In this document: in pieces, positions 7,755 through 16,048 of the stretch | Position numbering within the stretch: the first letter of the stretch is position 1 | Layout: each line of letters opens with the position of its first letter | Source: DASUBV01 sp035763085 | GTDB lineage: Bacteria; Actinomycetota; Actinomycetes; Streptosporangiales; Streptosporangiaceae | Assembly (NCBI GenBank): GCA_035763085.1 | Contig: DASUBV010000071.1 | Span: 1-38,226 of the forward strand | Direction of reading: 5' to 3' | DNA: 38,226 nucleotides | Program-made: the position numbers and the translations under genes | Notes under the pieces: generated by a model | Database searches by the model: none | Told to the model about the DNA's origin: nothing | The model's input: only the letters and a program-made list of their open reading frames with translations

Positions 7755-8758
7755 CCGGCGCCCGCCTCGATCGTCGGCGAGCAGTCGGTGAGGCGCACCG
7801 GGTCGGCCATCGCGGCGAGCACCTCGCGTGGCCCCTCGAACGGATCCCTGCTGTGCGCGGCACGGATGTTGTCCACCAGCAGCAGGTCGCCCGCCTGCCA
7901 CGGCTCCCGTGCCGTGTGCGCCTCGTAGATCTCATTAAGCAGTTCCACCACGTCCTCGCCGACTGGCTCACCGCTGCCGAAGCTGGTCGTGAAGGGCAGC
8001 GCGTCGGCCCCGTAGACGTCCGTCAGGTACTCGCGCACCTCCGGGTCAAGCGTTCGCTCGTTGAGGAACGCGACCTGGTTGAACCAGCAGCGCTCGCCCG
8101 TGACCGGGTGCTGCACGATGGCGCTGCGGCGCTGCCGGGTCCGCAGCCCGCCGCCGGGCGGCCATTCATACTCGATCGCGCTGGCGCGGCAGTAGGCCTC
8201 GACGGCGCCGCGGTCACCGGTGCCGAATGCTTCCTCAACCGAGGCGCCGATGTCCTCGTTGTAGTTGCGGGTCAGCAGCCAGCCCTCCCGCTCGAACCGG
8301 CCCGCCAGCCCGGCGGGGATCGAGCGCAGCACGGCCGTTCCGTCCGCGACCCCGGTGGCCCCGCCGCTGGCGGCCGCGGTCAGGCAGGCGAACATCAGCA
8401 AGCCGGGAAACTCCAGGGTGTAGCTCAGCTCGTTGTGCATGCACATCTGCTGGCCCGGCGGCCAGGCCGAAGCGGAGTACACCCCGTCGGAGTAAACCTG
8501 CCGGGACGCGAAGGCCTCCCGTTCGCTCATCAGCCCGGCCGCCGCCAGCTGGTGAAAGACCCCGGCGACCTGGTCTGCATCCTGCAGCCCGAGGCCGCGA
8601 ACCAGCACCGCCCCGTGGACGGCGGCGAGCGCGCGCAGCGCTTCACGGTGGCGGCGGGCCCAGCCAGGAGCGTCGTCATCCGGCTTGGCGGCCAGCATCG
8701 CGGGCCGGCCGGGCTGCAGGTCCGCCTCGAGCGCCGCAGCCGGCGATGAGTACGACAT
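7751..8758 (-). CDS. SyrP/TauD-like Fe(II)/2-oxoglutarate dioxygenase
   Basis: A 335-residue enzyme of the TauD/TfdA clan, in the clavaminate-synthase-like group that hydroxylates amino acids, often while bound to a carrier protein (SyrP acts on carrier-bound aspartate). The iron triad is visible as H108-N-E110 in MCMHNELSY and H302 in DNIRAAHSRDPFEG, with the 2-oxoglutarate-binding arginine probably R311. The ATG has AAAGGA about 8 bases upstream and lies 12 bases after the NRPS stop. In context it probably hydroxylates the Dap unit or the finished chain; a free amino acid substrate is the alternative. Confidence 0.88.
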   Translation of the reverse strand: MSYSSPAAALEADLQPGRPAMLAAKPDDDAPGWARRHREALRALAAVHGAVLVRGLGLQDADQVAGVFHQLAAAGLMSEREAFASRQVYSDGVYSASAWPPGQQMCMHNELSYTLEFPGLLMFACLTAAASGGATGVADGTAVLRSIPAGLAGRFEREGWLLTRNYNEDIGASVEEAFGTGDRGAVEAYCRASAIEYEWPPGGGLRTRQRRSAIVQHPVTGERCWFNQVAFLNERTLDPEVREYLTDVYGADALPFTTSFGSGEPVGEDVVELLNEIYEAHTAREPWQAGDLLLVDNIRAAHSRDPFEGPREVLAAMADPVRLTDCSPTIEAGAG

Positions 8759-8770
8759 CTCGGTGTCCTT

Positions 8771-11700
8771 TCAGTTGCTTTCAGATGGCCGGACGGCGGC
8801 CAGCACCGCGTGCGCCGCCTCGGCCGGCCGGGTGCGCAGGAAGTAGTGGCCGCCATCAGCCAGCTCGTGCAGGTCGACGTGCTCAGCCAGGGCCTGCCAG
8901 TCCCGGTGCCGGCGCTGGTACTGCGCCGTGACCGGGTCGTCGGCGGCGACGACCACGGTGACCGGCGCGGCCAGCCGGGCCGGCGGCGGGGCGTCGAGGG
9001 CGTCGGCGAGATAACGATGAGCCGAGCTGCAGTCGTGCCGGTAAGCAGCGCCGATGTGCTCGGCGCGCTGCCGGTCCAGCTCGCCCAGCTCCCCGTAGCC
9101 GTCCGCGGCTAGCTGGCCGGCGATATCAGCGCTGCTGCGCGCGCCCAGCCCGGTGATCGCCGCGCGCCGCCCGGCGCTGTCGCCGGCCAGCTGCGCGGCG
9201 ACAAAGACCCGCTGGACGTCCGTGCCGCGTTCCTCCAGCAGCGCGGCCGTGGCCAGGGCGAACGCGGCGCCGGACGAGTGGCCCCACAGCATGATCCCGG
9301 TCAGGCCCTGACCGGCGATCTCGGCGGCGACCTGGCCGGCCACCTGGCTTATCGGCGCGAACGGCTCAGCTCCGGCGGCCAGGTCGTGACCGGGCAGCTC
9401 GACGGCATAGACCGCCAGGCCGCTGCCCTGCAGCGCGGCGGCCATCGGCTGGAAGTTCACGGCGTTCCCGCCCCCGTAGGGGAAGCACACCAGGGCGCCG
9501 CGCTGCGGGCCGCCGGGTGCCGACAGTGGCTGGAGCAGCCCGGTGCGGCGCGGCGCCCGGCCGTCGAGGAGCGCGGCCAGGTCGGCGAGCACCGGGTAGC
9601 GGGTCAGGTCCTTCAGCGAGACCGCCCGGTCCAGGGCGATGGCCAGCCTGACCGCCGACAGCGACGTGCCGCCGCGGTCGAAGAAGCTGTCGCGCCGGTC
9701 GATCTGATCCTGCGGGATGCCGAGCACCGTGGCCCAGGCCGCGGCCAGGCGCTGCTCGGCCGGCGTGCCCGGCGCGCGGTAGTCCCGCGCGGCGGCGGCC
9801 AGGTCGCTGGCCAGCGCCATCAGTGCCGCCTTGTCGGTCTTGCCGTTGGCGGTCAGCGGCAGGCGGTCCCGCCAGCGGAAGTCCGCGGGGACCATGTAGT
9901 CCGGCAGGGCTGCGGACAGGCGGCCGCGAAGGAGGCCGGCATCGACCGGCCGCGGGCCGCAGTAGAAGGCGACCAGGCGCTGATGACCGGCGTGCCCGGC
10001 CACCACCACCGCGCCGTCGCGGACGCCGGGCACGCGCAGCAGGGTGTTCTCGATCTCGCCGGTCTCGATCCGGAAGCCGCTGATCTTGACCTGGGAGTCA
10101 CGGCGGCCGAGGAACTCCAGCCGACCGTCGGGCAGCCACCGGCCGTAGTCCCCGCCCCGGTACAGCCGGCCGCCCTCGCGGTGCGGATCGGCCAGGAACG
10201 CCAGCCGCGTGCGGTCCGGGTCGTTGACATACCCGCGGCCGACGCAGATCCCGGCGAAGACGATCTCGCCGGGCGCGCCGAGCGGCACCGGCGACAGGTG
10301 GTCATCCACGACGTACACGTGCACGTTGGCGACGGGACGGCCGACCGGCACCCGGCCGGTGCCGGGCGCCCGGTCCATGACCTCGTGGTTGGTGTCATCC
10401 GAGGTCTCCGTCAGCCCGTAGGCGTTGACCAGCTTGATCCCCGGCAGCAAGGCGAACCAGCGCTCGGTGAGTTCCTTCCTCACGGCCTCGCCGGTCACCG
10501 ACACGCAGCGCAGGTCCGGCAGCTCACGCGGGTGCTGCTCCAGGTAGGACACGACCGCCTCCAGGTAGGACGGCACGACCTGCAGGACAGCGACCCGGTG
10601 ATCAGCGATCTTGCGGACCAGGCGCGGCACGTCCAGGATCACCTCCTGCTCGACGAGCAGCGTTCGCCCGCCTGCCAGCAGCGCGGCCGCCAGCTGCCAC
10701 AGCGAGATGTCGAAGCACTGGGGGGCCGTCTGGGCTACCACCTGGCCCGGGCCGAGCCCGAGATCATCGACCTTGGCGCACAGATGGTTGAGCATGCCCG
10801 CGTGCTCGCACATCGCGCCCTTGGGCTCGCCGGTGGAGCCCGACGTGAAGTAGATGTAGGCCAGCTGGTCAGGCGCGACCGGCACACCAAGATCGGACCC
10901 GGCATGGCCCTCGCCGGCGGCCGCGGCAATGGTCAGCGACTGGACGCCGGGCAGTGCCGGGAGGGCCGCGTCCAGGGTGGCGGTACTGCCGGCCTCGGTC
11001 AGCACGAGCGCGCACTGCGCGCGGGACAGCATGGCCGCGATGCGATCAGAGGGGAAGTGCGGCTCGACCGGCAGGTACGTCCCGCCGGCCTTGAAGACCG
11101 CCAGCACGGCAGCCATCCAGTCGAGGTTGCGCTCGGTCACCACGGCGACGACATCCTCGCGGCGCAGCCCGCGGGCCAGCAGCGCCCGGCCCACCCGGTT
11201 GGCCCGGGCATTGAGCTCGCGGTAGGTCCACTGGCGGTCGCCGTGCACGGCCGCGATCACGTCCGGGTGGGCGGCCGCCCGCTGCTCGAACAGCTCGTGG
11301 AAGCGCGCCGGCGGCAGTTCCCGGCGCGGGCCGGCCAGGCCGTTGAGCTGAAAATCCCGTTCCGCGGCCGACAGCAGGCTCTGCTGGTCATGCCCGGCGT
11401 CCGGGTCGGCGGCGATCAGCGCCAGTGCGGCGGCGTGATAGCCGGCGATCCTGGCGGCGCAGTCAGCGTCCAGGACATCGGTCCGGTAGCGCAGCCGCAG
11501 CGCGAGCTGTCCGCGGTCGCGCGCCACCGCCACCCGCAGCACGATCCCGTCGGCGAGCTCGCCGGCGGCGCGGCCGGCCGGGTCGAGGACGGTCTCGAAC
11601 GACGGCGCGGCCAGGCCAAGCTCGGCAGCAAGCTCGCCCACCGGGTAATCCTGGTGCGCCGCCAGCATCGACTCGGCCCGGCGGGCCTGGTCCAGCACGG

Positions 11701-12043
11701 CCCGCCACGACGCTGGCGCGGTGCTCAGCCGGCACGGCAGCGGGCGGCCCCCGGGCCCGGCCGCGTAGCCGGTCACGATCTCGCTCTCGCCGGCGAGCGC
11801 GGCCAGCACCTTGGCGTGCGCGGCCAGCGCCAGCATGCTCAGCGGCATCCCCGTCGCCTGCGACAGCCGGCCCAGCGCCGCCACGACGCCGGCCTGCACC
11901 GGGGTCACCAGCTCGGCGCTGCCAGCGACCGGATCGAGTGTCCAGCGCGGGATGGCCGTGGCCCCGCCGCCGAGCAGGACCCCGCGCCAGAACTCGCGGC
12001 CGGCCTGCGCGCTCGCCGGGTACGGCACGCTCGCCGCGGTCAT
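8771..12043 (-). CDS. NRPS protein: half-condensation, adenylation, carrier, thioesterase
   Basis: 1090 residues. Residues 1-215 look like only the C-terminal half of a condensation domain (EFWRGVLLGG near the start, LRYRTDVLDADCAARI near 185) and lack HHxxxDG. The adenylation domain (245-745) has YFTSGSTGEPKGA (A3), CFDISLWQ (A4), NAYGLTETSDD (A5), YRGGDYGRW (A7), VKISGFRIETGEIE (A8) and LTANGKTDK with K735 (A10). The carrier is DSFFDRGGTSLSA with S794. The thioesterase (848-1090) is of the type II-like FPYGGG kind with GHSSG (S923) and a late His in GGHYF (1066). By hand alignment the specificity code is D-I-W-S-S-T-A-D-D-K, which I cannot match; Dap is inferred from context. The gene starts 1 base after the Pls-type stop, with GGGAG 7 bases upstream. 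Confidence 0.92.
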   Translation of the reverse strand: MTAASVPYPASAQAGREFWRGVLLGGGATAIPRWTLDPVAGSAELVTPVQAGVVAALGRLSQATGMPLSMLALAAHAKVLAALAGESEIVTGYAAGPGGRPLPCRLSTAPASWRAVLDQARRAESMLAAHQDYPVGELAAELGLAAPSFETVLDPAGRAAGELADGIVLRVAVARDRGQLALRLRYRTDVLDADCAARIAGYHAAALALIAADPDAGHDQQSLLSAAERDFQLNGLAGPRRELPPARFHELFEQRAAAHPDVIAAVHGDRQWTYRELNARANRVGRALLARGLRREDVVAVVTERNLDWMAAVLAVFKAGGTYLPVEPHFPSDRIAAMLSRAQCALVLTEAGSTATLDAALPALPGVQSLTIAAAAGEGHAGSDLGVPVAPDQLAYIYFTSGSTGEPKGAMCEHAGMLNHLCAKVDDLGLGPGQVVAQTAPQCFDISLWQLAAALLAGGRTLLVEQEVILDVPRLVRKIADHRVAVLQVVPSYLEAVVSYLEQHPRELPDLRCVSVTGEAVRKELTERWFALLPGIKLVNAYGLTETSDDTNHEVMDRAPGTGRVPVGRPVANVHVYVVDDHLSPVPLGAPGEIVFAGICVGRGYVNDPDRTRLAFLADPHREGGRLYRGGDYGRWLPDGRLEFLGRRDSQVKISGFRIETGEIENTLLRVPGVRDGAVVVAGHAGHQRLVAFYCGPRPVDAGLLRGRLSAALPDYMVPADFRWRDRLPLTANGKTDKAALMALASDLAAAARDYRAPGTPAEQRLAAAWATVLGIPQDQIDRRDSFFDRGGTSLSAVRLAIALDRAVSLKDLTRYPVLADLAALLDGRAPRRTGLLQPLSAPGGPQRGALVCFPYGGGNAVNFQPMAAALQGSGLAVYAVELPGHDLAAGAEPFAPISQVAGQVAAEIAGQGLTGIMLWGHSSGAAFALATAALLEERGTDVQRVFVAAQLAGDSAGRRAAITGLGARSSADIAGQLAADGYGELGELDRQRAEHIGAAYRHDCSSAHRYLADALDAPPPARLAAPVTVVVAADDPVTAQYQRRHRDWQALAEHVDLHELADGGHYFLRTRPAEAAHAVLAAVRPSESN

Positions 12044-12044
12044 G

Positions 12045-14567
12045 TCACAGCTCCCTCGCCGGGTTGCCGCCCCAGTGCGCTCGCGGCGGGACTTCCTCGC
12101 CTTTCATGAGAAAGGAGTCGGGAGCGAGCTGCGCGCCATCGCCCACGGTCACGCCGTAATGAACGAGCGCACCGACCGCGAGCGTGCAGCCGGACCCGAT
12201 GGTGGTCCGGTCGGACTTGAACGTGCCGTCCTCCTGGGAATGGCACTGCAGCGTGCTGCCGAAGTTGAGCGTGCAGTCATCTCCGACGGTGACCAGCGTC
12301 CGCTCGGTCAGGTAACAGCCGTCATCAAAGACCCGCCGGCCGATCCGCACGCCCAGCAGCCGCCAGACCAGGTTCTTGAACGGGGTGCCGTCAAAAAGGC
12401 GCAGGTACTCCGGCGCCGGCACCTTCCACATCCGCTCGTGCCACCAGAAGTACCGGTCGTAAATGGAGCAGAACCTCGGCCGCATCCTGCGGAACCGTGC
12501 GACCGCGCGCTCCACCAGGACGAAATAGGCCGCGCTGGCCAGCACGCTGAGGGCGAAGACCCCGGCCACGCCCAGGTAGGCCGGGCCGCTGTAGAAAAAC
12601 ACCGCAGCCTGCGCGAGCAGGATCAGCAGGAAAACCTCGACCCACCGGGTGAACAGGAAAACACCCATGGTCGCGATGTTGTACTTGTTCTTCGCCGTCA
12701 GCCGGCGGCGCAGCTCGGCACCGGTCCGGAGATGGTCGAAGCTGGCGTCGCGCTCCACCGTCCGCGGGATCTCAAAGGGTGGCGAGCCGAGCAGGCCGGT
12801 CCCCGACCGGATCTCGCCATCGAGCGGAATCATCGCCTTGGTGGCCAGCAGGCAGTTGTCCCCCGTCCTGCCGCCAGCCGGGTAGGCGATGTGGTTCCCG
12901 ACGAAGTTATGAGCTCCGATCCTCACCGGGGACACGCGGAAGGAAGTACCGGAGTAGTCCGCATTGATGATCGACAGCCCGTCGGCCACCATGGTTCCGC
13001 TGCCGACCCGGCTCAGCAGTGGCGTGTCATGTGCCACCTCGGTGCCGAAGTTCGATCCTGTCTGCTCGACCTCGGACAGGTCGTACCCGATCCAGCGGAA
13101 GTACCCGACGATGTAGGAGCTGTCGCCGAACAGGTGCATGAAGAATCTGACATTCGTCAGGCTGCTGATCGCCCGGTGGATCCTGTCGCGGATCCCGAAC
13201 AGCGGATAGACCCGGCCCGGCCTAAGGAACCTGCCGAGCACACGCGGGACGGTGATGACGGTGACGAGGCCGGCGAGCAGGCCGCCGAGGAAGAGCACGG
13301 CGGAGCTCAGCAGCGAGGAGAGCAGGAGCTGGGAAGAGGTGATCGCGTCCGCCTGCGCCTTCAGCTCCGACAGCGCCGGAACCTTGGCCAGCAGCAGGTA
13401 GACGACGCCTTCGAGCAGCGGCAGGTACAGGAAGAGCACGAAGAACAGGCTGACCGCGCTGTACCGGAGCCGGCGCAGTGTGCTGCAGCGAGCCGGCGCG
13501 ACTCTCCGGTAATCCAGGTCCGCAGGCTGCGCCGGTGACCCGTGCCACCGCTCGCCCGGCGGAACGGCCCGGCCGTCGTAGAGCGCGGAGGTGTGGCCGA
13601 GCTGCGCCCCGTCGCCCATCGAGGAGCCGATGTCCAGCACGGTCCGCTCGCCGATGTAGGCATCCCGGCCGATGGTGACCGGGCCGGTCAGGATCTGGCC
13701 GGCGTGGGCGCGGTAGCACGGGAAGAAGGAGTCCTTGCGGATGACCGTACCCGCGCCGATCTGCAGCAGGTCGGTGCATACCGGGACGTTCCGCGACAAG
13801 ATCGTGACGCCGCGGCCGATCCTGGCGCCCAGGGCCCGCAGGTACAGGACGTAGAGCGGGCTGCCGCCGAACAGGATGGCCAGAGGGTTAGCCCGGATCA
13901 GCGTCTTGACGAACCAGAAGCGGACGTACCTGAGGCTCCACACCGGGAGCTGCTGCGGTTTCCACCGGCCGATGAGCAGCCACTTCGCCGCGATCGGGAG
14001 CGTGCACAGGACCAGCATGCTCCCGGCCCCGAACACCACCGCTCGCGGGTAGATGCCGAGGCTGCCTGCCCCCGCGGATATCCAGTCATATCCGCGGACA
14101 GCGATCACCGCGACGAGGTAGCAGTACCCGAGGAAGATCAGCAGCTGTAGGGTTCCGCACAGCAGGTACGCGGACGTGCGGGCGCGCCGCGGCTGCCCGG
14201 CCGGCGGCGGGGCGGCCGGCGCCGATCCGGCCGTGGCGGGCAGCGCGGGCGAGGCGGGTGCTGCCGCTTCCGTGTCGAGTGCCGCGGCCAGGCTGGCGAT
14301 CGTCGGATGCCGGTAGATGTCCTGCATGGACACCGACGGCAGGTCCGCGCGCTTGCGCACCCGGGCGCAGAACCGCGCCATCACCATCGAGTCGGCGCCC
14401 AGGTCATCGAAGAAGTGACTGTCGGCGGGCACGCTGTCGGCGTGCACGACGCCGGCCAGCAGCCGGGCGAACTCGCGCTCGGCGTCGGCCGGCGGGCCGG
14501 CGCGCTGCGTCCCGGCAGCCGGTGCTTCCGGCTGTGCAGCAGTCAGGACCTCGGCTGGCTTGTCCAC
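12045..14567 (-). CDS. Pls-type membrane NRPS lacking an adenylation domain (T-TM-C1-TM-C2-TM-C3)
   Basis: 840 residues. The family is that of epsilon-poly-L-lysine synthetase (Pls) and related homopoly-amino-acid synthetases, where tandem soluble domains separated by membrane segments join one amino acid repeatedly. Here the N-terminus starts directly with the carrier domain: HFFDDLGADSMVMARFC (S60), then SVSMQDIYRHPTIASLAAAL. Three pairs of TM segments follow (about 133-156 and 174-198; 371-395 and 414-441; 634-659 and 664-688). Three acyltransferase-like left-handed-helix domains (about 245-350, 500-605, 735-840) show repeats such as ARIGRGVTI, IGRDAYIGERT and RIGRRVFDDGCYL. The normal 500-residue adenylation domain is absent. 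The GTG start at 14567 has AGGAG 8 bases upstream, 17 bases after the SbnA-like stop. Confidence 0.9.
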   Translation of the reverse strand: MDKPAEVLTAAQPEAPAAGTQRAGPPADAEREFARLLAGVVHADSVPADSHFFDDLGADSMVMARFCARVRKRADLPSVSMQDIYRHPTIASLAAALDTEAAAPASPALPATAGSAPAAPPPAGQPRRARTSAYLLCGTLQLLIFLGYCYLVAVIAVRGYDWISAGAGSLGIYPRAVVFGAGSMLVLCTLPIAAKWLLIGRWKPQQLPVWSLRYVRFWFVKTLIRANPLAILFGGSPLYVLYLRALGARIGRGVTILSRNVPVCTDLLQIGAGTVIRKDSFFPCYRAHAGQILTGPVTIGRDAYIGERTVLDIGSSMGDGAQLGHTSALYDGRAVPPGERWHGSPAQPADLDYRRVAPARCSTLRRLRYSAVSLFFVLFLYLPLLEGVVYLLLAKVPALSELKAQADAITSSQLLLSSLLSSAVLFLGGLLAGLVTVITVPRVLGRFLRPGRVYPLFGIRDRIHRAISSLTNVRFFMHLFGDSSYIVGYFRWIGYDLSEVEQTGSNFGTEVAHDTPLLSRVGSGTMVADGLSIINADYSGTSFRVSPVRIGAHNFVGNHIAYPAGGRTGDNCLLATKAMIPLDGEIRSGTGLLGSPPFEIPRTVERDASFDHLRTGAELRRRLTAKNKYNIATMGVFLFTRWVEVFLLILLAQAAVFFYSGPAYLGVAGVFALSVLASAAYFVLVERAVARFRRMRPRFCSIYDRYFWWHERMWKVPAPEYLRLFDGTPFKNLVWRLLGVRIGRRVFDDGCYLTERTLVTVGDDCTLNFGSTLQCHSQEDGTFKSDRTTIGSGCTLAVGALVHYGVTVGDGAQLAPDSFLMKGEEVPPRAHWGGNPAREL

Positions 14568-14584
14568 GACGTGCGCTCCTGGAC

Positions 14585-15652
14585 CTAGGCCGGCCGGGCG
14601 TTCCCTGCGCCGGCGCGCAGCGGGACCGGGTCAGCGGGCCGGTCCTGGCCGGGCTGGCGCAGGTCCGGCGCCGTCCGGCTGCCGGCCAGCTCGTCCGGGC
14701 CCAGCACGTCAGCGCCGTAGAGATCCTCGATCCATTTCCGCTGGTAGAGGGTGTCGAGGTAACGATCGCCGAGGTCGGCGGCGATCGCTACCGCGGTGAG
14801 GTCGCCCGCGTCGTGCTGCGCGAGCCAGCGGGTGGCGCCGCTCACCACCGTGCCGGTCGAGCCGCCGAAGAGGAATCCGTGCCTGGCCAGCCGGTGACAC
14901 GCCCGGATGGTGTCTGCCTCCTCGACGTGCACGACGTCGTCGATGTAGGACTCATCCAGCAGCGGCGGTCGGACGCCCGAGCCGACACCGGGAATCATCC
15001 GGCGGCCCGGCGGGCCGCCGAACGCGACCGAGCCGACGCTGTCGACGGCCACCAGGCGCACCGGCCGGCGCCGCTCCCGGAAATACCGCGCGCAGCCCAT
15101 CAGGGTGCCGCTGGTGCCAGCTCCGACGAACAGCACGTCAAGCTGCGGGAACTCGCGCGCGATGGCCGGGGCTGTGGTGCGGTAGTGCGCTCGCCAGTTG
15201 CCCGGGTTGCTGTACTGGTTGAGCCAGACGTAGCGGTCATCAGCGGCGCACAGCGCGCGGACGTAGTTGATGCGCGCGCCGAGGAAGCCGCCGGCCGGAT
15301 CTGGCTCGGCGATGACCTGCACCTGGCTGCCGAGCGCCTCCATCAGCAGCCGCGTCATCAGGTTGCAGCGCGAGTCGGTCACGCACAGGAACCGGTATCC
15401 GCGGCTCGATGCGATCATGCTCAGCGCCACGCCCAGGTTCCCGGAAGAGGACTCGACGAGGATGGACCTCGGAGTCAGGATTCCGTCCCTGGCGGCTGCC
15501 TCGACCATCTCCCTGGCCGCCTTCAGCTTGATCGAGCCGGCGAAGTTGAAGCCCTCGCACTTCAGGAACAGGGAGCGGCCGAGAATCGGCCCGAGATCAA
15601 CGTAAAGTTCTTCTTCGTTGAACGCCTGGGGGGTTGTGATAACTGGCACCAT
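14585..15652 (-). CDS. sbnA: SbnA-like PLP synthase for the diaminopropionate precursor
   Basis: A 355-residue fold-type II PLP enzyme of the cysteine synthase family. SbnA joins O-phosphoserine and glutamate to give N-(1-amino-1-carboxyl-2-ethyl)-glutamate, the substrate of SbnB. Seen here: PLP lysine K42 in FNFAGSIKLKAAREM, the loop ESSSGNLGVALSMIA (67-81), the phosphate-binding VGAGTSGTLMGCARYF and the conserved C-terminal FGGSTGTVVSG and ADLGDRYLDTLY. The last 40 residues are Pro/Arg-rich and poorly conserved-looking. The ATG at 15652 lies very close to GAGGGAG; the next codon is GTG, which has better spacing and could be the true start. It is the first gene of the Dap operon. Plain cysteine synthase is less likely given SbnB. 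Confidence 0.9.
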   Translation of the reverse strand: MVPVITTPQAFNEEELYVDLGPILGRSLFLKCEGFNFAGSIKLKAAREMVEAAARDGILTPRSILVESSSGNLGVALSMIASSRGYRFLCVTDSRCNLMTRLLMEALGSQVQVIAEPDPAGGFLGARINYVRALCAADDRYVWLNQYSNPGNWRAHYRTTAPAIAREFPQLDVLFVGAGTSGTLMGCARYFRERRRPVRLVAVDSVGSVAFGGPPGRRMIPGVGSGVRPPLLDESYIDDVVHVEEADTIRACHRLARHGFLFGGSTGTVVSGATRWLAQHDAGDLTAVAIAADLGDRYLDTLYQRKWIEDLYGADVLGPDELAGSRTAPDLRQPGQDRPADPVPLRAGAGNARPA

Positions 15653-15665
15653 ATCTCCCTCGTCG

Positions 15666-15690
15666 GGAGCAGCTCAGGCATTGCTGCTCC
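15666..15690 (-). promoter_or_regulatory. Hairpin in the leader of the Dap operon
   Basis: A perfect 8-bp inverted repeat (GGAGCAGC / GCTGCTCC) with a 9-base loop sits 13 bases before the SbnA-like start codon, next to its Shine-Dalgarno. If transcribed it would form a stable stem close to the ribosome-binding site. Its function is not shown. Confidence 0.5.
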
Positions 15691-15742
15691 TGCGTACCAG
15701 CCACATCGTGTGCCTTGACGGTAACCCGCAAAGCATTCTTCG

Positions 15743-15760
15743 CTTTACTATTTCTTTACT
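15743..15760. promoter_or_regulatory. Heptamer direct repeat with 11-bp period upstream of the Dap operon
   Basis: CTTTACT occurs at 15743-15749 and again at 15754-15760, separated by 4 bases, in the only AT-rich stretch of the region. Heptamers repeated every 11 bp upstream of a promoter are the usual binding pattern of SARP activators of antibiotic clusters. No SARP gene is in the window, so the assignment is only suggestive. Confidence 0.4.
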
Positions 15761-16037
15761 AAATGATTACCTTGACGGCCGCGGTCACAGCGGGCCTGGC
15801 ACCGGCGCCCGGACCTGCCGCCCGGTTAAATACGCGCGAATGCGAACATTCCCGCACGGGCCAGAATGAGCACCGGGCCCGGCCGGCCGGCCACGCCCGA
15901 GATGCCCTCGCGGAGCCCCCGGCCTGCACCCGGCGCGGCGACTGCCGGGCCGCCGTCAGCTGACGGCAGTCCACAGGCCCCGGAACCGTGCACGCGCCTG
16001 AAACCCCAGGTCACTACGCGTGCACGCGGCAGATATC

Positions 16038-16048
16038 CACACGGTGTG
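16038..16048. repeat. Short perfect inverted repeat CACAC-G-GTGTG
   Basis: An 11-base palindrome with a single central base, lying between the tetR stop and the Dap operon. Possible regulator site; nothing else supports it. Confidence 0.3.

Noticed and set aside
9278..12109. 943-codon open frame on the plus strand
   Set aside because: It is antisense to the NRPS gene; its composition (Gly, Arg, Gln, His rich, no domains) is that of a mirror frame in GC-rich DNA.
15838..15851. Small hairpin GAATG-CGAA-CATTC as a LexA box
   Set aside because: It does not match the actinobacterial LexA consensus (CGAAC..GTTCG).
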